This document shows positions 49,049 through 59,509 of a stretch of DNA of 64,000 nucleotides, one piece after another (the first letter of the stretch is position 1; each line of letters opens with the position of its first letter). Source of the DNA: Hymenopus coronatus (lineage: Eukaryota > Arthropoda > Insecta > Mantodea > Hymenopodidae). Both the position numbers and the translations under genes were made by a program. The stretch spans positions 440,255,759-440,319,758 of the forward strand of contig CM060900.1 of assembly GCA_030762935.1 (NCBI GenBank), given 5' to 3'. The notes under the pieces are model-generated. The model did not search any database, was not told the DNA's origin, and saw only the letters and a list, made by a program, of their open reading frames with translations.

Positions 49049-49255
49049 CCCCCCCCTCTCGCCTCATCCCCCCTCTCGCCTCATCCCCCCTCTCGCCTCA
49101 TCCCCCCTCTCGCCTCATCCCCCCTCTCGCCACCCCCCTCTCGCCACCCCCCTCTCTCGCCAACCCCCCTCTCTCGCCACCCCCCTCTCTCGCCACCCCC
49201 CTCTCTCGCCACCCCCCTCTCTCGCCACCCCCCTCCCTCTTCTCCCTCCTCCCCC
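49049..49255. repeat. C/T-rich minisatellite
   Basis: About five units of CCCCCTCTCGCCTCATC followed by about eight of CCACCCCCCTCTCTCG, all pyrimidine-rich on the plus strand. The first arises next to a C-run. Long open frames here on both strands are artefacts of the repeat. Confidence 0.95.
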
Positions 49256-49360
49256 TGCAAAGAAAAGAAACTAATTTCAAACCCATTACATAGCAACCCT
49301 TGACTAACAATTAGCCTATTTTATTCCCTTATTCCCCTGGTCCTACAAAGAAATAAAACT

Positions 49361-50710
49361 ATTTCTGCAAATTTTTATCTCGATAAAATTAAATAAATAG
49401 AAAATAATTTTTATAAGGATAGTTTTTTGGGGAATCAGAGAAAAATCACATAAATGTAACAAAATTTTTATCAAGAAAAATCTTATTTTAGCAGTAATTG
49501 AGATAAATGATTGACTGCTGGATTGGACAATACTGTAGTCACAATCCCTTGCTGTGGCAGCCAACCTGTAGACCAAGAAAGAGTTTTACTCAGAAATAAA
49601 AGAAGGATGCTTCCAAGACCTCAAGTAATTGCACTTTAACTTTGGAGAAACCGACCAAATTGGACCAGAATCTGGGATGCTACTAAAGTGAATGCATAGA
49701 AATAAATGGTACTAGTCTCTGTTTGCATGAATGCTTGAGGAGACAGTGCAGAACTACTTAACTATGATTCTGTATATTCTGTATAACAAATCAAGGAGAT
49801 AAAATTTTTCTTGGCTACGTTTCAGGCAAGAAATAGTGAATGCTGTTATGTATGTTCCATGTCTTTCCCAAGGAAGTGAGAAAACCTCTACATCGAAGGC
49901 TTTGTCAGCAGATAGTCTGTTATGCCATAAAGTTTAACTGAACTGTTCATTTTGTTTTACATGTAGAATAAGAGAGAAAGAAAAGGGGTGCTTGGATAAA
50001 CTGTAAATTAAGTGTAAGAACAATATATTCATAATGCAGGGTAGGGTTATATACTGTTTCAACCTATTGCATATTAAACTGTTCTTTTTTCTGGTGAAGA
50101 TACTCTTGCACACATTTGGAATGATGTTTAGGATTATCTTGCTGAAAAAGCCATTGTTGGAGTTGTGTGGTAGGATCTGAAGAAGTGCGGTCACCAAGTT
50201 GCCATAGAAAACACCTCTGCCTTAGCCTTTGAAGTTAATTGCCAGGATTATAAAGTAATTTGAATTCCACTTTAGACAAGTGTTTCTGCTGCACTTTAGT
50301 AAACACTAGAGCCTCCCTGCACCTGTATATCCAATAGGTCTTGTGTGTGTGGGTGGGGTGTGCTCTCTTGAAACTAAATACTCTTTGTCAAAATAGTCAT
50401 AACCGCTTCTGAATATGAAACATCGTTAATCAGATTATTAATTTACTGTGTATATGTTCCAGCTTGTGTTGTGCATTTTTGTAAATGTAGTATTCTAACA
50501 TACTAATCTCTTTGTCTGGCTATGGTTATGTAGTGCCTATATTGAGCATTATTCAAATATCAGCATTCAATATTTTATTATAAGCTCTTTATGTCAATTT
50601 TAATTTAGAGTTAAATAACTTGTAAATGCCTAGCATTGTTGTATGTCAACATCAGTTATTTTGGAAATTAAAATGTGAATTATGAAATATTATTAAATAC
50701 AAAATATTGC
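49361..50710. other. Intron sequence, nothing identified
   Basis: AT-rich with no motif-bearing frames. Confidence 0.4.
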
Positions 50711-50832
50711 ATCTCAGAAAGGTAGAACCGGACTGAAAAATTAAATATCATAAACAGGATTTGAACCTTAGATTTTCAGCTAGAAGTGCTGTAGCTCTAC
50801 CAACTGAGCTACCATGGCAACATGCCAGTTAA
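50711..50832 (-). mobile_element. tRNA-derived SINE (Lys/Ala-like head)
   Basis: Minus strand reads GCCATGGTAGCTCAGTTGGT then AGAGC (box A, nearly a true tRNA D arm) and AAGGTTCAAATCCTG (box B). The body is shared with 55861-55978 (AGAACCGGACTGAAA). The acceptor stem does not pair, so a SINE rather than a tRNA gene. Confidence 0.7.
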
Positions 50833-51291
50833 AGCAAGTGCAAAGCATCTTACAATATTAGATAGGAATATGAAAGCACTGTAACCAGTGAATAGCCATT
50901 GAGATTACTGCAAGGTTGCTTATTTTCTTCTTTTAGTGTGTGCATAAAATCTTTTACTTTTAGAATTACTTTGATAATGCCATAAAATGTGACTAAACAT
51001 TTTGAGACCGATTTTCCAAACTTAACAAGTGTCACCCATAAAATTGATTTACACCAGTGATATCTTCCAAGTCCTTTTTTATGTAGTCAGTAGCAATGGT
51101 TACAGAAACATAATGTAGTCCTTAAAGCAACAGAAACAAACTGAGCTCCTTGTTCACATTGCTCCTTACAAAACAAGGGACAGACTAGATGGCACTAGAG
51201 ATTGGCCATAAGCTAATCACTTACTGCTACATACTGCCAATACAATACTATAGAGCTTCTTTGGGGAACAGTAAAGGGTGAAATAACACAT

Positions 51292-51580
51292 TTGAATAAT
51301 ACATTTCAACCTGCAGATGTTGAGTCGCTCACAATTGAAGCTCTTGACAGAATTATGAGAGAGGACAGATCTGGGGTTGCACGTGTCAAAAAGTTACAAA
51401 ATTTCTATAAAGAAATTACAAAGAAGAACAGAATGGTGCAGAATGTCACCATTAACCTCCAGAATGGTGAATCTGATTTAGACACCTGTGAATATGATGA
51501 GGAAGAATGATAAGTGAGGTTTAAGGTCAATAACTAAGATGAGTGTTGATTTTCTACTTTTGTAAAAAAAAAAAAAAAGC
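51292..51580 (+). pseudogene. Possible 5'-truncated retrocopy with poly-A
   Basis: An open frame of about 70 codons to TGA at 51508-51510, rich in charged residues with an acidic end (CEYDEEE). It is followed by a short 3' stretch and a run of 15 A at 51564-51578. This layout suggests a processed copy of an mRNA. The internal protein (TIEALDRIMREDRSGVARVK...) is not recognised. No ATG start near the beginning and no clear target duplication was found. It could instead be a real terminal exon of a nested gene. Confidence 0.4.
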
Positions 51581-51638
51581 TTTCCTATGTTTTACTTTGT
51601 ACATAAACTAATTTAAGTAAAGATTTGTTCTGTTAATC

Positions 51639-51900
51639 TATCAAATGAAAAGAAGTATTTTAGACAGTGGAGCGCCATAATTAAATTTAAATGTAATGAG
51701 TCACCTTTTAACACTTTTTGCTCCAATTTTGCCTTCGTTTGGGAAGACCGGTTTCAGGATACTTTAATCCTATCTTCAGTGACGGGGATGAATGACGCTA
51801 CATGCAACAGGTGGTTGTGTGCAGCTTGGTGTTGTGTTGCCCTCTACCCTTGTCAACAGGATGATGTCATCAACAGCGGGAATCTCAAAATTCATAAGAG
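51639..51900 (-). repeat. PLE pseudo-LTR, 3' copy
   Basis: 262 bp, direct repeat of 54269-54530. Shares GTGGAG.GCCATAATTAAAT, GGGAAGACCGGTTTCAGG, CATGCAACAGGTGGTTGTG and CATCAACAGCGGG. The inner end overlaps the end of the endonuclease frame. Carries a hammerhead-like core with a mutated stem I (see 51742-51783). Confidence 0.93.
51742..51783 (-). ncRNA. Hammerhead-like motif, decayed copy
   Basis: Same position in the 3' pseudo-LTR: CUGAAGA, AGGAU/AUCCU stem II, GAAACCGGUC. The 5' strand of stem I reads GUCA instead of GGAA, so it cannot pair with UUCC. Note the compensating A-U change in stem II (AGGGU/ACCCU to AGGAU/AUCCU). Confidence 0.45.
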
Positions 51901-54268
51901 AAGCTTCTTGATAAAGATATTTTCCCGAATTTGTAGTTCCAAAGCTTTCTTTACACGTTTAATTAACTCTCTTTCTTCCTTTATGCTATGAATTTCAGAC
52001 CAAAAATGATATGGTACTGCAGATTTGTCTACATGCTTGTACCTAATGCTTCTCAAGTGTTCTTTCATCTTAGTTTCCAAATTTTGTTTTGTTTTTCCAA
52101 TATAAATCTTATTGCAGTCTCAGCAGCTCATTTTATAAATTCCTGATTTTTTAGTGTTCGCTGTGGTATCTTTCAAAGTTTGATTCAATAAGTTCCGGAT
52201 ATTGTATCTATTTTGAGGGGCTAGTTTAATATTAAATTTTTAAAAATCCTTTTGAATTTCCAGAATACTTTTGGGTTAAAAGTAAATTTGCAAAATTTCA
52301 CTGATGGTTTATCCAATTTTTCTAAAGTGGCGATTTCATGTTGTCTTTTATTTCTTTTGTGTCTGTAGATCAATCTGTCTATGATGTTAGTATTGTAAAT
52401 GTTCAGTTTGGCAACCTGATGAATGTGTGTATATTCCTTTTGGTATTCTGTTTTATTCAAAGGGACATTGATAAGCCTATGAACCAGACTATGAAAGATG
52501 GCAAATTGGTGTTGTATTGGGTTGAACTGGTTCTGTTTTATGTAACTGTCAACATGGGTTGCTTTTCTGTATATGCCAAATTCTAATCTTGTTTCAGTTC
52601 TCATGATTTTCAGATCTAAGAAGGACAACAATCCATCTTGTTCTTCTTCCATTATGAACCCTATAGATTTTTCTTGTAAGTTCAACAACTTTATTGCATC
52701 GTCCATTACTTTTTTAGGAACAAGGGCAAACACATCATCCACATATCTATGCCAGGATTTGAAGATCTTTGGGAAGGCTTTAGTGATTTTGATTTCTAAA
52801 TTGCTCATATATAAGTTAGCTAACATAGGTGAGAGAGGGTTGACCATGGCCAAGCCTGCAGTTTGTCGAAAACCTTGTTGGAAAAAGAGAAGCTATTTTG
52901 TTTTATGCAAAGATCTGTCAAAGTGATGTATTCTTCAATTTGTTCTGGTGTCATGCCAACTTTCTTGAGCCATTGTTTTAATAAATTTGGAATTTTTCTA
53001 CTGAGATGCTCGTGAACAAGTATTGGATGTCGAGTGATACCATCATCTCTTCAGGTTCAATCACATCATGTTCAATTTTCTTTACAAAGTCCAAAGAATT
53101 TTTTAAGCTTAATGTTTCAAATATGTCAATCTGTTCAAATTCTTGTACCAGCATTTTGCAAATTTTAAGTTGGGGTGTCTATGATGGTGATTCGACACAT
53201 GCTATCATCATTCTTGTGGATCTTTGGGAAACTACAATTTTGGCAAAACAGGGTTGCTTACTATTAAATTGTTTTTCAACTTGTTTGGGATTATGCTGCT
53301 TTCTTTAATAGTTTTGATAGTGTTTTCAATATATTTGTGAAGTGGATTTTTAGTTATAGTAGTGTATTCTGGTTTTTGGAGTAACTTTTCAACCCTTTGT
53401 GTCAAATTGATCTATGATAACTATTTTGTTTCCTTTGTCTGCCTTTAAATATAAAATTGGTTTATTGTTTAATTTATTGACCATTTGTCTGTAGTGGTTG
53501 TGTTCTTCCTTAAATGACGTTTCCTTGAGGATTTTCAAGCATTTAAATTTTGTGAAAGTCTTTTGGTTCCCCTTGTCCAGAAAGTGCGAGGTAATGGATA
53601 CGTCCACAATATAGTCATCTAAATTGCGCGAGTTAGTGACACATGTTTTGAATCCTTTACTTAAAAATTGAATTTCTTTTCCATGAACGTTTGTGAGGAA
53701 ATGTTTTCTACGTTGTTTGAAGGTAGTATTTCCGGTTTTGTATTTTGATGACGGGTATAGTTTCTTCCATTCTTTTTACGTAATATTTCAACTTCCTTTT
53801 TTTAATTTTTGTGATTTTTCCTTCATCCTTATGTTCAGTAAATCATATAATTTTGTTTTAACATATTGCCAAATGATGTGTCCCAATTCTTTAAGTAGTT
53901 TTAAATTAAGTAATAGGCTTTTAAATCTATTTTTTGTAAGGTTTCATAATGTTTCGATCTCTCGGTTACCATGGTTTTTTCTTCTAGACTTTTCTGGAGT
54001 TTGCCGCTGTTGTCAAATTTGATCCATCTATGTAAAAAAACTGGTGATAGCTTTTCCCTAATGTAGATATTTAGAAATTTAATATTAGCTGAAGTTTCCC
54101 ATTTTTTAGTGTAAAGTTTGATAAAAGTCTTGAGGTCCTTTTGGTTTTTATGCAGCAGCATCATCTTAAGGTATGCAAAATCTCCTATCTTGTTGTCTGC
54201 CATCTTGTTACCTGTTGCATCTGCATTAGTTTCATTTTCACTTCTCTGGTTTGTAGACCATGTCAATA

Positions 54269-54530
54269 TATCAAATAAAAAGAAGTATTTTAAACAGTGG
54301 AGAGCCATAATTAAATTTACATGTAATGAGTCACCTTTTAACTCCTTTTGCTCCAACGTTACCTTTGTTTGGGAAGACCGGTTTCAGGGTACTTTAACCC
54401 TATCTTCAGTTCCGGGGATGACTGATGCTACATGCAACAGGTGGTTGTGTGTAGCTTGGTGTTGTGTTGCCCTCTACTATTGTCAACAGGATGACGTCAT
54501 CAACAGCGGGTACCTCAAAATTCATAAGAC
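54269..54530 (-). repeat. PLE pseudo-LTR, 5' copy
   Basis: Direct repeat of 51639-51900. The N-terminal part of the PLE frame begins inside it. Contains the better-kept hammerhead-like motif (54372-54413). Confidence 0.93.
54372..54413 (-). ncRNA. Hammerhead ribozyme-like motif in PLE
   Basis: Minus-strand RNA: GGAA, CUGAAGA, U, AGGGU-loop-ACCCU, GAAA, CCGG, UC, UUCC. This matches the CUGANGA core, stem II (5 bp), GAAA, a tiny palindromic stem III and a cleavage triplet GUC, with stem I closed by GGAA/UUCC. PLEs are known to carry hammerheads in their pseudo-LTRs, often with minimal stem III that work as dimers. Deviations: an extra U between the core and stem II, and only 4 bp in stem I. 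Activity unproven. Confidence 0.5.
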
Positions 54531-55860
54531 TCTTACATTTAAATTTAATTGTTGTCTTAAGTTTATTTTAGTTTCTTTCATTCGTTTGTTCATAACTCAT
54601 ACTATGTAAGATGGAGCGTGAGACAGAGAACAGGGCAGCTATTGTGTTTGTTGCTTAGAGCTATCCATTGCAAAAGTTTGGTCATTAATTTTTATCAAAT
54701 TTGCCTATGAACACAAATGAGTTAGTGCCTGGGTGCATTGGTTATACCAAAACTTTAACCATGCCTTCCTGTCAATTCATTCTGTTTGGTATATTGAACG
54801 AGTGTCTCATTTCCTGTTTAAGTGTGCAATGTGACCAGTTGCAAGGTAAAGGCTCAGTGTGTTTGCTTCAGTTGCATTGTTGCCTTGAGCACAGCCTGAG
54901 TTTGCATGATATACAGAGAGTGGTGCAGATGAAAATCTTAAAACGACAATAATAATAGCAGTGGTGGTGGTAGCAGCTGATGTGATGAATTTTCTAAAAT
55001 TTACTTTTAAGAAAATTGTCTTTGGTTTTATTTTTATACTATTTGAGATTTCATAATTCTCAAGTATCACTAATTATAGAATCAATGTATGTAGTATTAA
55101 AGAAAAACAATTTTGTGGTAATTAACCTTTGTTGTGCAAAGGTTGGTAGTACCATAATTGACTTTGGTGATGGCTGTAAATTCCTGGAGTTTAAAGAATA
55201 ATCATATTTAATTTAATGTATTATATATAATTGTAATGTGTGATTAAAATTAAATTATTTGTAAAACCTATAAGATATTCATTTTGGAACATATTTTAAT
55301 ACATGTTTTGTATAGATGTAATGACAGAATAAAGCATGATAAACTGGAATTTATGTAACATAATGTTTTGACCATAACAGTATGTAGAAGCAAGTCAAAA
55401 GAGCAGTAACATTGCATTGCCATTTATTTGCTATAATGCTTTGAAGCAGTACACTTGACAACACCACCATGGTATGAACTCTCAAACAAGCAAATACTCT
55501 GACAGGCAAATGCCCATTTCCCATGAGTGGGAATATGAACCATAGTGTGGTATATTTGTTGCTGCTTTTTGAACGAGTTGGGCTCAAAGAAATTAGCGAG
55601 TCTCATTGTACCATATGAATAAAACTTATGCACTTGACAGCTCTATTGTTGCTATGTCTTACTAGCAATGCTGTGTCTTGGGTAGCTCTGTATTGGATAA
55701 ACCCACATTCACAGATGTTTTGAGTTCCCCCATATACATTAAATTCCCCAAACGACTCACAGTATTTGTTAGGTACCATTAGGATATGTTATATCAAAGT
55801 AAATTTGAGAACTTGTGATATAGTGGGAAAACTTTTAATTGGTTGAGGAACTTCGTGTTC
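54531..55860. other. Intron sequence, nothing identified
   Basis: No coding or repeat signals with support. Frames at 55351-55633 have no motif. Confidence 0.4.
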
Positions 55861-55978
55861 CACTGGCATGGTGTGAAGGTTGCTCAGTTGCAGAAACAAC
55901 TTGGAAAGGTGAAGATCCTATAGTTCAAACCTCGTATATGGTATTAAAACTTTCAGTCTGATTCTGCCTTTCCACACA
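55861..55978 (+). mobile_element. tRNA-derived SINE, opposite orientation
   Basis: Plus strand CACTGGCATGGTGTGAAGGT then TGCTCAGTTGCAG (box A-like) and ATAGTTCAAACCTCG (box B-like), then TTCAGTCTGATTCTGCCTTT, the reverse complement of the body of the SINE at 50711. Diverged copy of the same family. Confidence 0.6.
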
Positions 55979-56155
55979 GCTTGTGTGGAAGACAATTATC
56001 AAGAAGGCTTCATTTGAGCAACTTTGAGACAAATTACTTATAAATAATAAAACAAATTAGAAACTAAATAATTGAAGTGTAAAGGTTTAAATTTTTCTTG
56101 AGAATTTTTAGAGATAAATCAAACAATAAGTCATTAATAATTTATATATTTGCAG

Positions 56156-56323
56156 ATTCTTAAACCATTTCTGTTGCGGCGTGTGAAAGCTGATGTTGAG
56201 CTAGACATACCACCAAAGAAAGAGGTATTAGTTTATACTCCAATGACAGCAATACAGTTAGAGCTTTACCAAGCTATAGAAGCTTGCAACTATACAAAGC
56301 TACTACAGTATGACAAAGAAGAG
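56156..56323 (+). CDS. HELLS: HELLS-like exon (FLLRR segment)
   Basis: Exon of 56 codons, acceptor TATATTTGCAG, donor GTATGT. It starts ILKPFLLRRVKADVELDIPP, the conserved SNF2 segment that closes the first lobe and reads LTPFLLRRLKSDVALEVPP in human HELLS, then KKEVLVYTPMT and a helical stretch up to YDKEE. It leads directly into the interlobe insert. Phase 0 on both sides. Confidence 0.95.
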
Positions 56324-56399
56324 GTATGTATAATGTTGTAACAGATATTTATATGACTTAAAATACTTAATATTGATAATATGTAAACACAGAAACTAA

Positions 56400-58529
56400 T
56401 AACAGTGACCCAACACTAATATCTTACACAAAATAACGTGACATCACTCTAATATGTTCTTAAAGTTGTTTAAAAATTAAGAACAGGTTTTTTTGGATGC
56501 ATCTTTATCTTCCCATGGCTGGTGTTTAAATTCCAGTGTTGCGGTTACTGCCACTAGGTGATGGATTGTTCATACCTGTATTGTCATCTATAGGGGTTGA
56601 AGAAATTTGGTGACAATCAATTGGTACATCAAATTCATGATATGATCTTTATTTTTCAGAATAAATATATTCTCCCAAACCATTTAATCGATGTGTACAT
56701 TTAATTGCTTTAATAATTTAACTCATGGGTGTATATATATATTTATTTAGAAAAACCTATTAGATTTCTTATGTTGCATTTATTTTGAGGCACTAAAATA
56801 ATCCTATGTTCTTTAAAAATGTTTGTTAACTTTTTGTTCTCCCAGGGATGATATGTAAATCTTTTAAAGTTGTAATTGACCTTTATTTTCTTAAGAGAGG
56901 AAATCTCCTTTATTGATTTTTTATATTTAAATTTCTCAATCTTTTTATTTATTATATCAGTATTAAAAACATTCAATAAGGCAACGTTGATAATATGTTG
57001 GTATTCTTTTTTAAATTCATCTCTGCTGAGTACTTATTTATCAAGTTGTAGGTTAAACTATTAAAAACTGCAAACTTATGTAGAAGGGTTTTAAACTTTT
57101 GACTTTTAATTAGTTATCAGTATCAATTTATTTTCTGTATATTCCAAAACTCAATCTATTATTTTTTATTGACTTTATATCTAGGAAGGGGAGAAAATCA
57201 TCAAATTCCATTTCCAGTGTGAATTTTGTAGCTCTGCGCTGCAAATTTAAAAGTTTTAAAACATTATCTACATGCTTATATGGCACAATCGCAAAAACAT
57301 TGACACAGCTATTTCAAGTATTTAATATTAAAGTATTTCAAAAATAGCCCATAAAAAGATCAGCCAGAAAAGATGAGAATAGGCTACCCATTGCCAAACC
57401 AGAAGTTACTTGTGAGAATTTTTAATTATAGCTGAACAAATTTTGACCCTAACAAAGCTTAGTAAGCTTGACCAAATCATTTATTAAATCTTTAATTGAA
57501 TCAAACTTAATCAGTTCTTCAAACATATCAAACAATTACCTCTAGGGATGCTTGGAAATAAAGCAGTTACATCAAAAGGAACAGGTTTATCATTTTTGGA
57601 CAAAACTATTATTGCCGACCTTTTCTACTAGCTCAAATTAATTTTTAATGTCCTAAGTTTTCAAAGGTCCTGAATTTATTTAATCTTTTGGCTAGATTGT
57701 AAGTAGGTGAATTTATGCAGTATACAATAGGCCTCATTGTATTACCTATTGTATTTGGTTTATGTATTTTGGAGAGTGTGTAGGTCCTAGGTATTACTCA
57801 CTTTTACAGCTTGTTTTTCTTTATCTGATTAAGTTTTAACAGCTGAAATGCAAGAATTTAATGGATCTGTATAATCTTCACTTTGACTTACAGTTTCCAC
57901 TCTGTTAATACAATCAATTCTATTAAAAAATACAATTTATCAGATTTATTACAGATTACATCTTTTTAATTCAATGTTTAATAATTTGTGTATTGTGCTT
58001 TACTTTAGGGTGATTTTTTGTTCAAAGTCTCTAATATTGCATTTTGTTTTAACCAATGATTTTTTATTTTATTCCTGGCTAGTAATTTCAATATATGCCA
58101 AATGATTATCTGCATTCTTTTGAAACATTTTCACAGGCTTTAAGACCTTTATTAAAAAATTTTAGTTCCTGTTTATTAAAATTATAATTTGAAAGCTTAA
58201 TTACATTATCCTTTGGGTTGTATTTAATTTGCTTCCCTTATTTTGTCTTAAGCACAATTTATTTAATTTATTTTTTAACCTATTTTGTCTTTTTTCTTGG
58301 GCTGAGATTGAGTCTTTTACAATTTAGATTGCAAATTAAACCAAATTGAGTCACCTAAAACATTTATTAATTTAAGATGTAAACTGTGTCATGTTAATTA
58401 ATCAACTCATCAAATAAGCAAATAAATGTATCATGTTCAATATCATTTAAACTCCTGAAATGCAAATTTTGTCCCATTTCAATTACTTCTCTCTCTGCCG
58501 CTTTTTGATTTGCATCATTATTGTTGTTG

Positions 58530-58570
<41 letters not shown>
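56400..58570 (-). mobile_element. Penelope-like element, minus strand
   Basis: Minus strand: thumb/linker frame 56743-56976 (FNTDIINKKIEKFKYKKSIK, RIILVPQNKCNIRNLIGF), upstream FTLEMEFDDFLPFLDIKSIK and LLNLQRRATKF. Farther 5' parts (to about 58570) are degraded AT-rich sequence with traces of the fingers region. The 3' noncoding end (56400-56690) is the inverted repeat of 61040-61310. Stops throughout. Confidence 0.75.
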
Positions 58571-58572
<2 letters not shown>

Positions 58573-58575
58573 ATT
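58515..58575. repeat. ATT microsatellite
   Basis: TTGTTGTTGTTATTATTATT continuing as pure ATT units. Lies at the junction of two opposed PLE copies. Confidence 0.95.
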
Positions 58576-58579
58576 TAAA

Positions 58580-58750
58580 TATTTTTCTAAATTGGAAATG
58601 GAAAGAGGTTATTTCCCCTTCCTATATTTAAAGATTATAAAAAAGTAATAATAATTTGAATTTTGGCATCTATAGAATATCAACCAATATGATAATTACA
58701 TAAAAAAATAGAGAATTTCAGCCCCTTTGCACTTAATGTTGCTGTTTTTA
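58580..58750 (+). mobile_element. Penelope-like element, plus strand, RT piece
   Basis: Reads LEMERGYFPFLYLKIIKK then NLNFGIYRISTNMIIT, the block after motif C in PLEs. Its 3' tail lies at 60770-61310, with repeat R2 in between. Confidence 0.65.
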
Positions 58751-58921
58751 TTAGTTTAATTTGAAGTACCTGCGCTGATGTATAAGATGCATCACCTTAA
58801 CTATATACATTACTTCTATTATTTAAATTCTTCCTGTGGCACCTAACCTATTGTTGGAGTGTGTAGAATGGCCGCTGGCAGAGACTTTTTCATTGGTACT
58901 GTTATATTTGAAATGTGCTTT

Positions 58922-59050
58922 GGCATGGTCCATTGGGTCTCATAGTTTCCAAGAGCTCGTTCTCTGACTAGCCACCAGATCACCTACGAAGATGCCAAGC
59001 ACAGCCCTTGGCAAAACATCGGGAACTACAGGACCCAATGGACCATGGCC
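58922..59050 (+). repeat. Foldback with internal hairpin (ribozyme-like)
   Basis: Arms 58922-58950 (GGCATGGTCCATTGGGTCTC...) and 59021-59050 (...GGACCCAATGGACCATGGCC) are inverted with few mismatches. Inside, CGAAGA, a GCCAAG/CTTGGC stem (58994-58999 with 59007-59012) and AAAACATC directly before the right arm. This is arranged like core, stem II, GAAAC and the cleavage triplet of minimal hammerheads, with substitutions. Found within PLE territory. Function unproven. Confidence 0.45.
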
Positions 59051-59143
59051 TACAAGCCAGGAAAATAGTTTCATTATTCAAGACACCAGCCGTTAAAGCC
59101 TCGTAAAAATATTTAATTATTTAAATTGTATTTCATTATTGTG

Positions 59144-59174
59144 ACCCCCCCCCCCCCTCCCCAAAAAAAAAAAA
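59144..59174. repeat. C-run followed by A-run
   Basis: A run of about 13 C, TCCCC, then 12 A. Simple sequence. Confidence 0.85.
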
Positions 59175-59509
59175 CAACTTCTGTTTATCACATCTATTGG
59201 TTAAATCTAAAATGTTTAATTAACGAAATTCCCTACATTTTTCATTTTTGGACTCTTCTATTGGGTGGTGAATGAAATGCATCATGTGTGGACTTAAAGT
59301 TAATCTACAGGTTGATAAATAAAGACCTCAGCAGAGATAAATTTAACAAAGAAAATCAACATATTGTCAATACTACCCTTTTGAATGATTTAAATACTGA
59401 TTTTATAAAATAAAAAAATTGCGAAATTTAAATACTAAAAATCTGTTAAGGTGGTTTACAGTCTTAAAAAATTAAAGAGCATTTACAATTTTAAACTGGG
59501 CAAACAAAT

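Larger units (their letters stand above)
48100..49360 (+). repeat. Repeat R1, copy 9, split by SINE and minisatellite
   Basis: R1 blocks at 48130-48380 (GATTTCACCAAAATGCATGT, CTCCAAGGATGTGACAAAAG, CTCAAAAATGGTTCTAATGA) and 48770-49360 (TTTTCTGGGAATAGCCTGTA, GTATTCAACCATTTCTGAGG, TTATTCCCTTATTCCC). A SINE-like piece (48385-48770) and a pyrimidine minisatellite (49049-49255) are inserted or expanded within. Confidence 0.75.
51639..54530 (-). mobile_element. Penelope-like element with direct pseudo-LTRs
   Basis: The best-preserved PLE here, on the minus strand. Order from 54530 down: 5' repeat, N-terminal region (53901-54356), ILYLKADKGNKIVIID (53389-53607), PKIHKNDDSMCRITIIDTPT (fingers), MMVSLDIQYLFTSI (motif A), GFRQTAGLAMVNPLSPMLA (motif B; normally MGNPLSP), KSWHRYVDDVFALV (motif C, both Asp intact), FLDLKIMRTETRLEFGIYRK, thumb, then IYIGKTKQNLETKMKEHL (GIY-YIG endonuclease) running into the 3' repeat. 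The frame is broken between segments, so inactive, but catalytic residues survive. Confidence 0.93.

Noticed and set aside
48943..49310. Pro/Ser-rich and Gly/Glu/Arg-rich open frames on both strands
   Set aside because: They are translations of the C/T minisatellite.
50756..50832. Functional tRNA gene on the minus strand
   Set aside because: Boxes A and B are good, but acceptor and anticodon stems do not pair, and a related body occurs at 55861, so it is a SINE.
51299..51510. Alternative terminal exon of the helicase (AG at about 51317)
   Set aside because: Phase does not fit the preceding exon and the protein does not resemble the HELLS C-terminus; a retrocopy is more likely.
52338..52926. 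Plus-strand frames of 82 and 117 codons
   Set aside because: Antisense shadows of the PLE reverse transcriptase.
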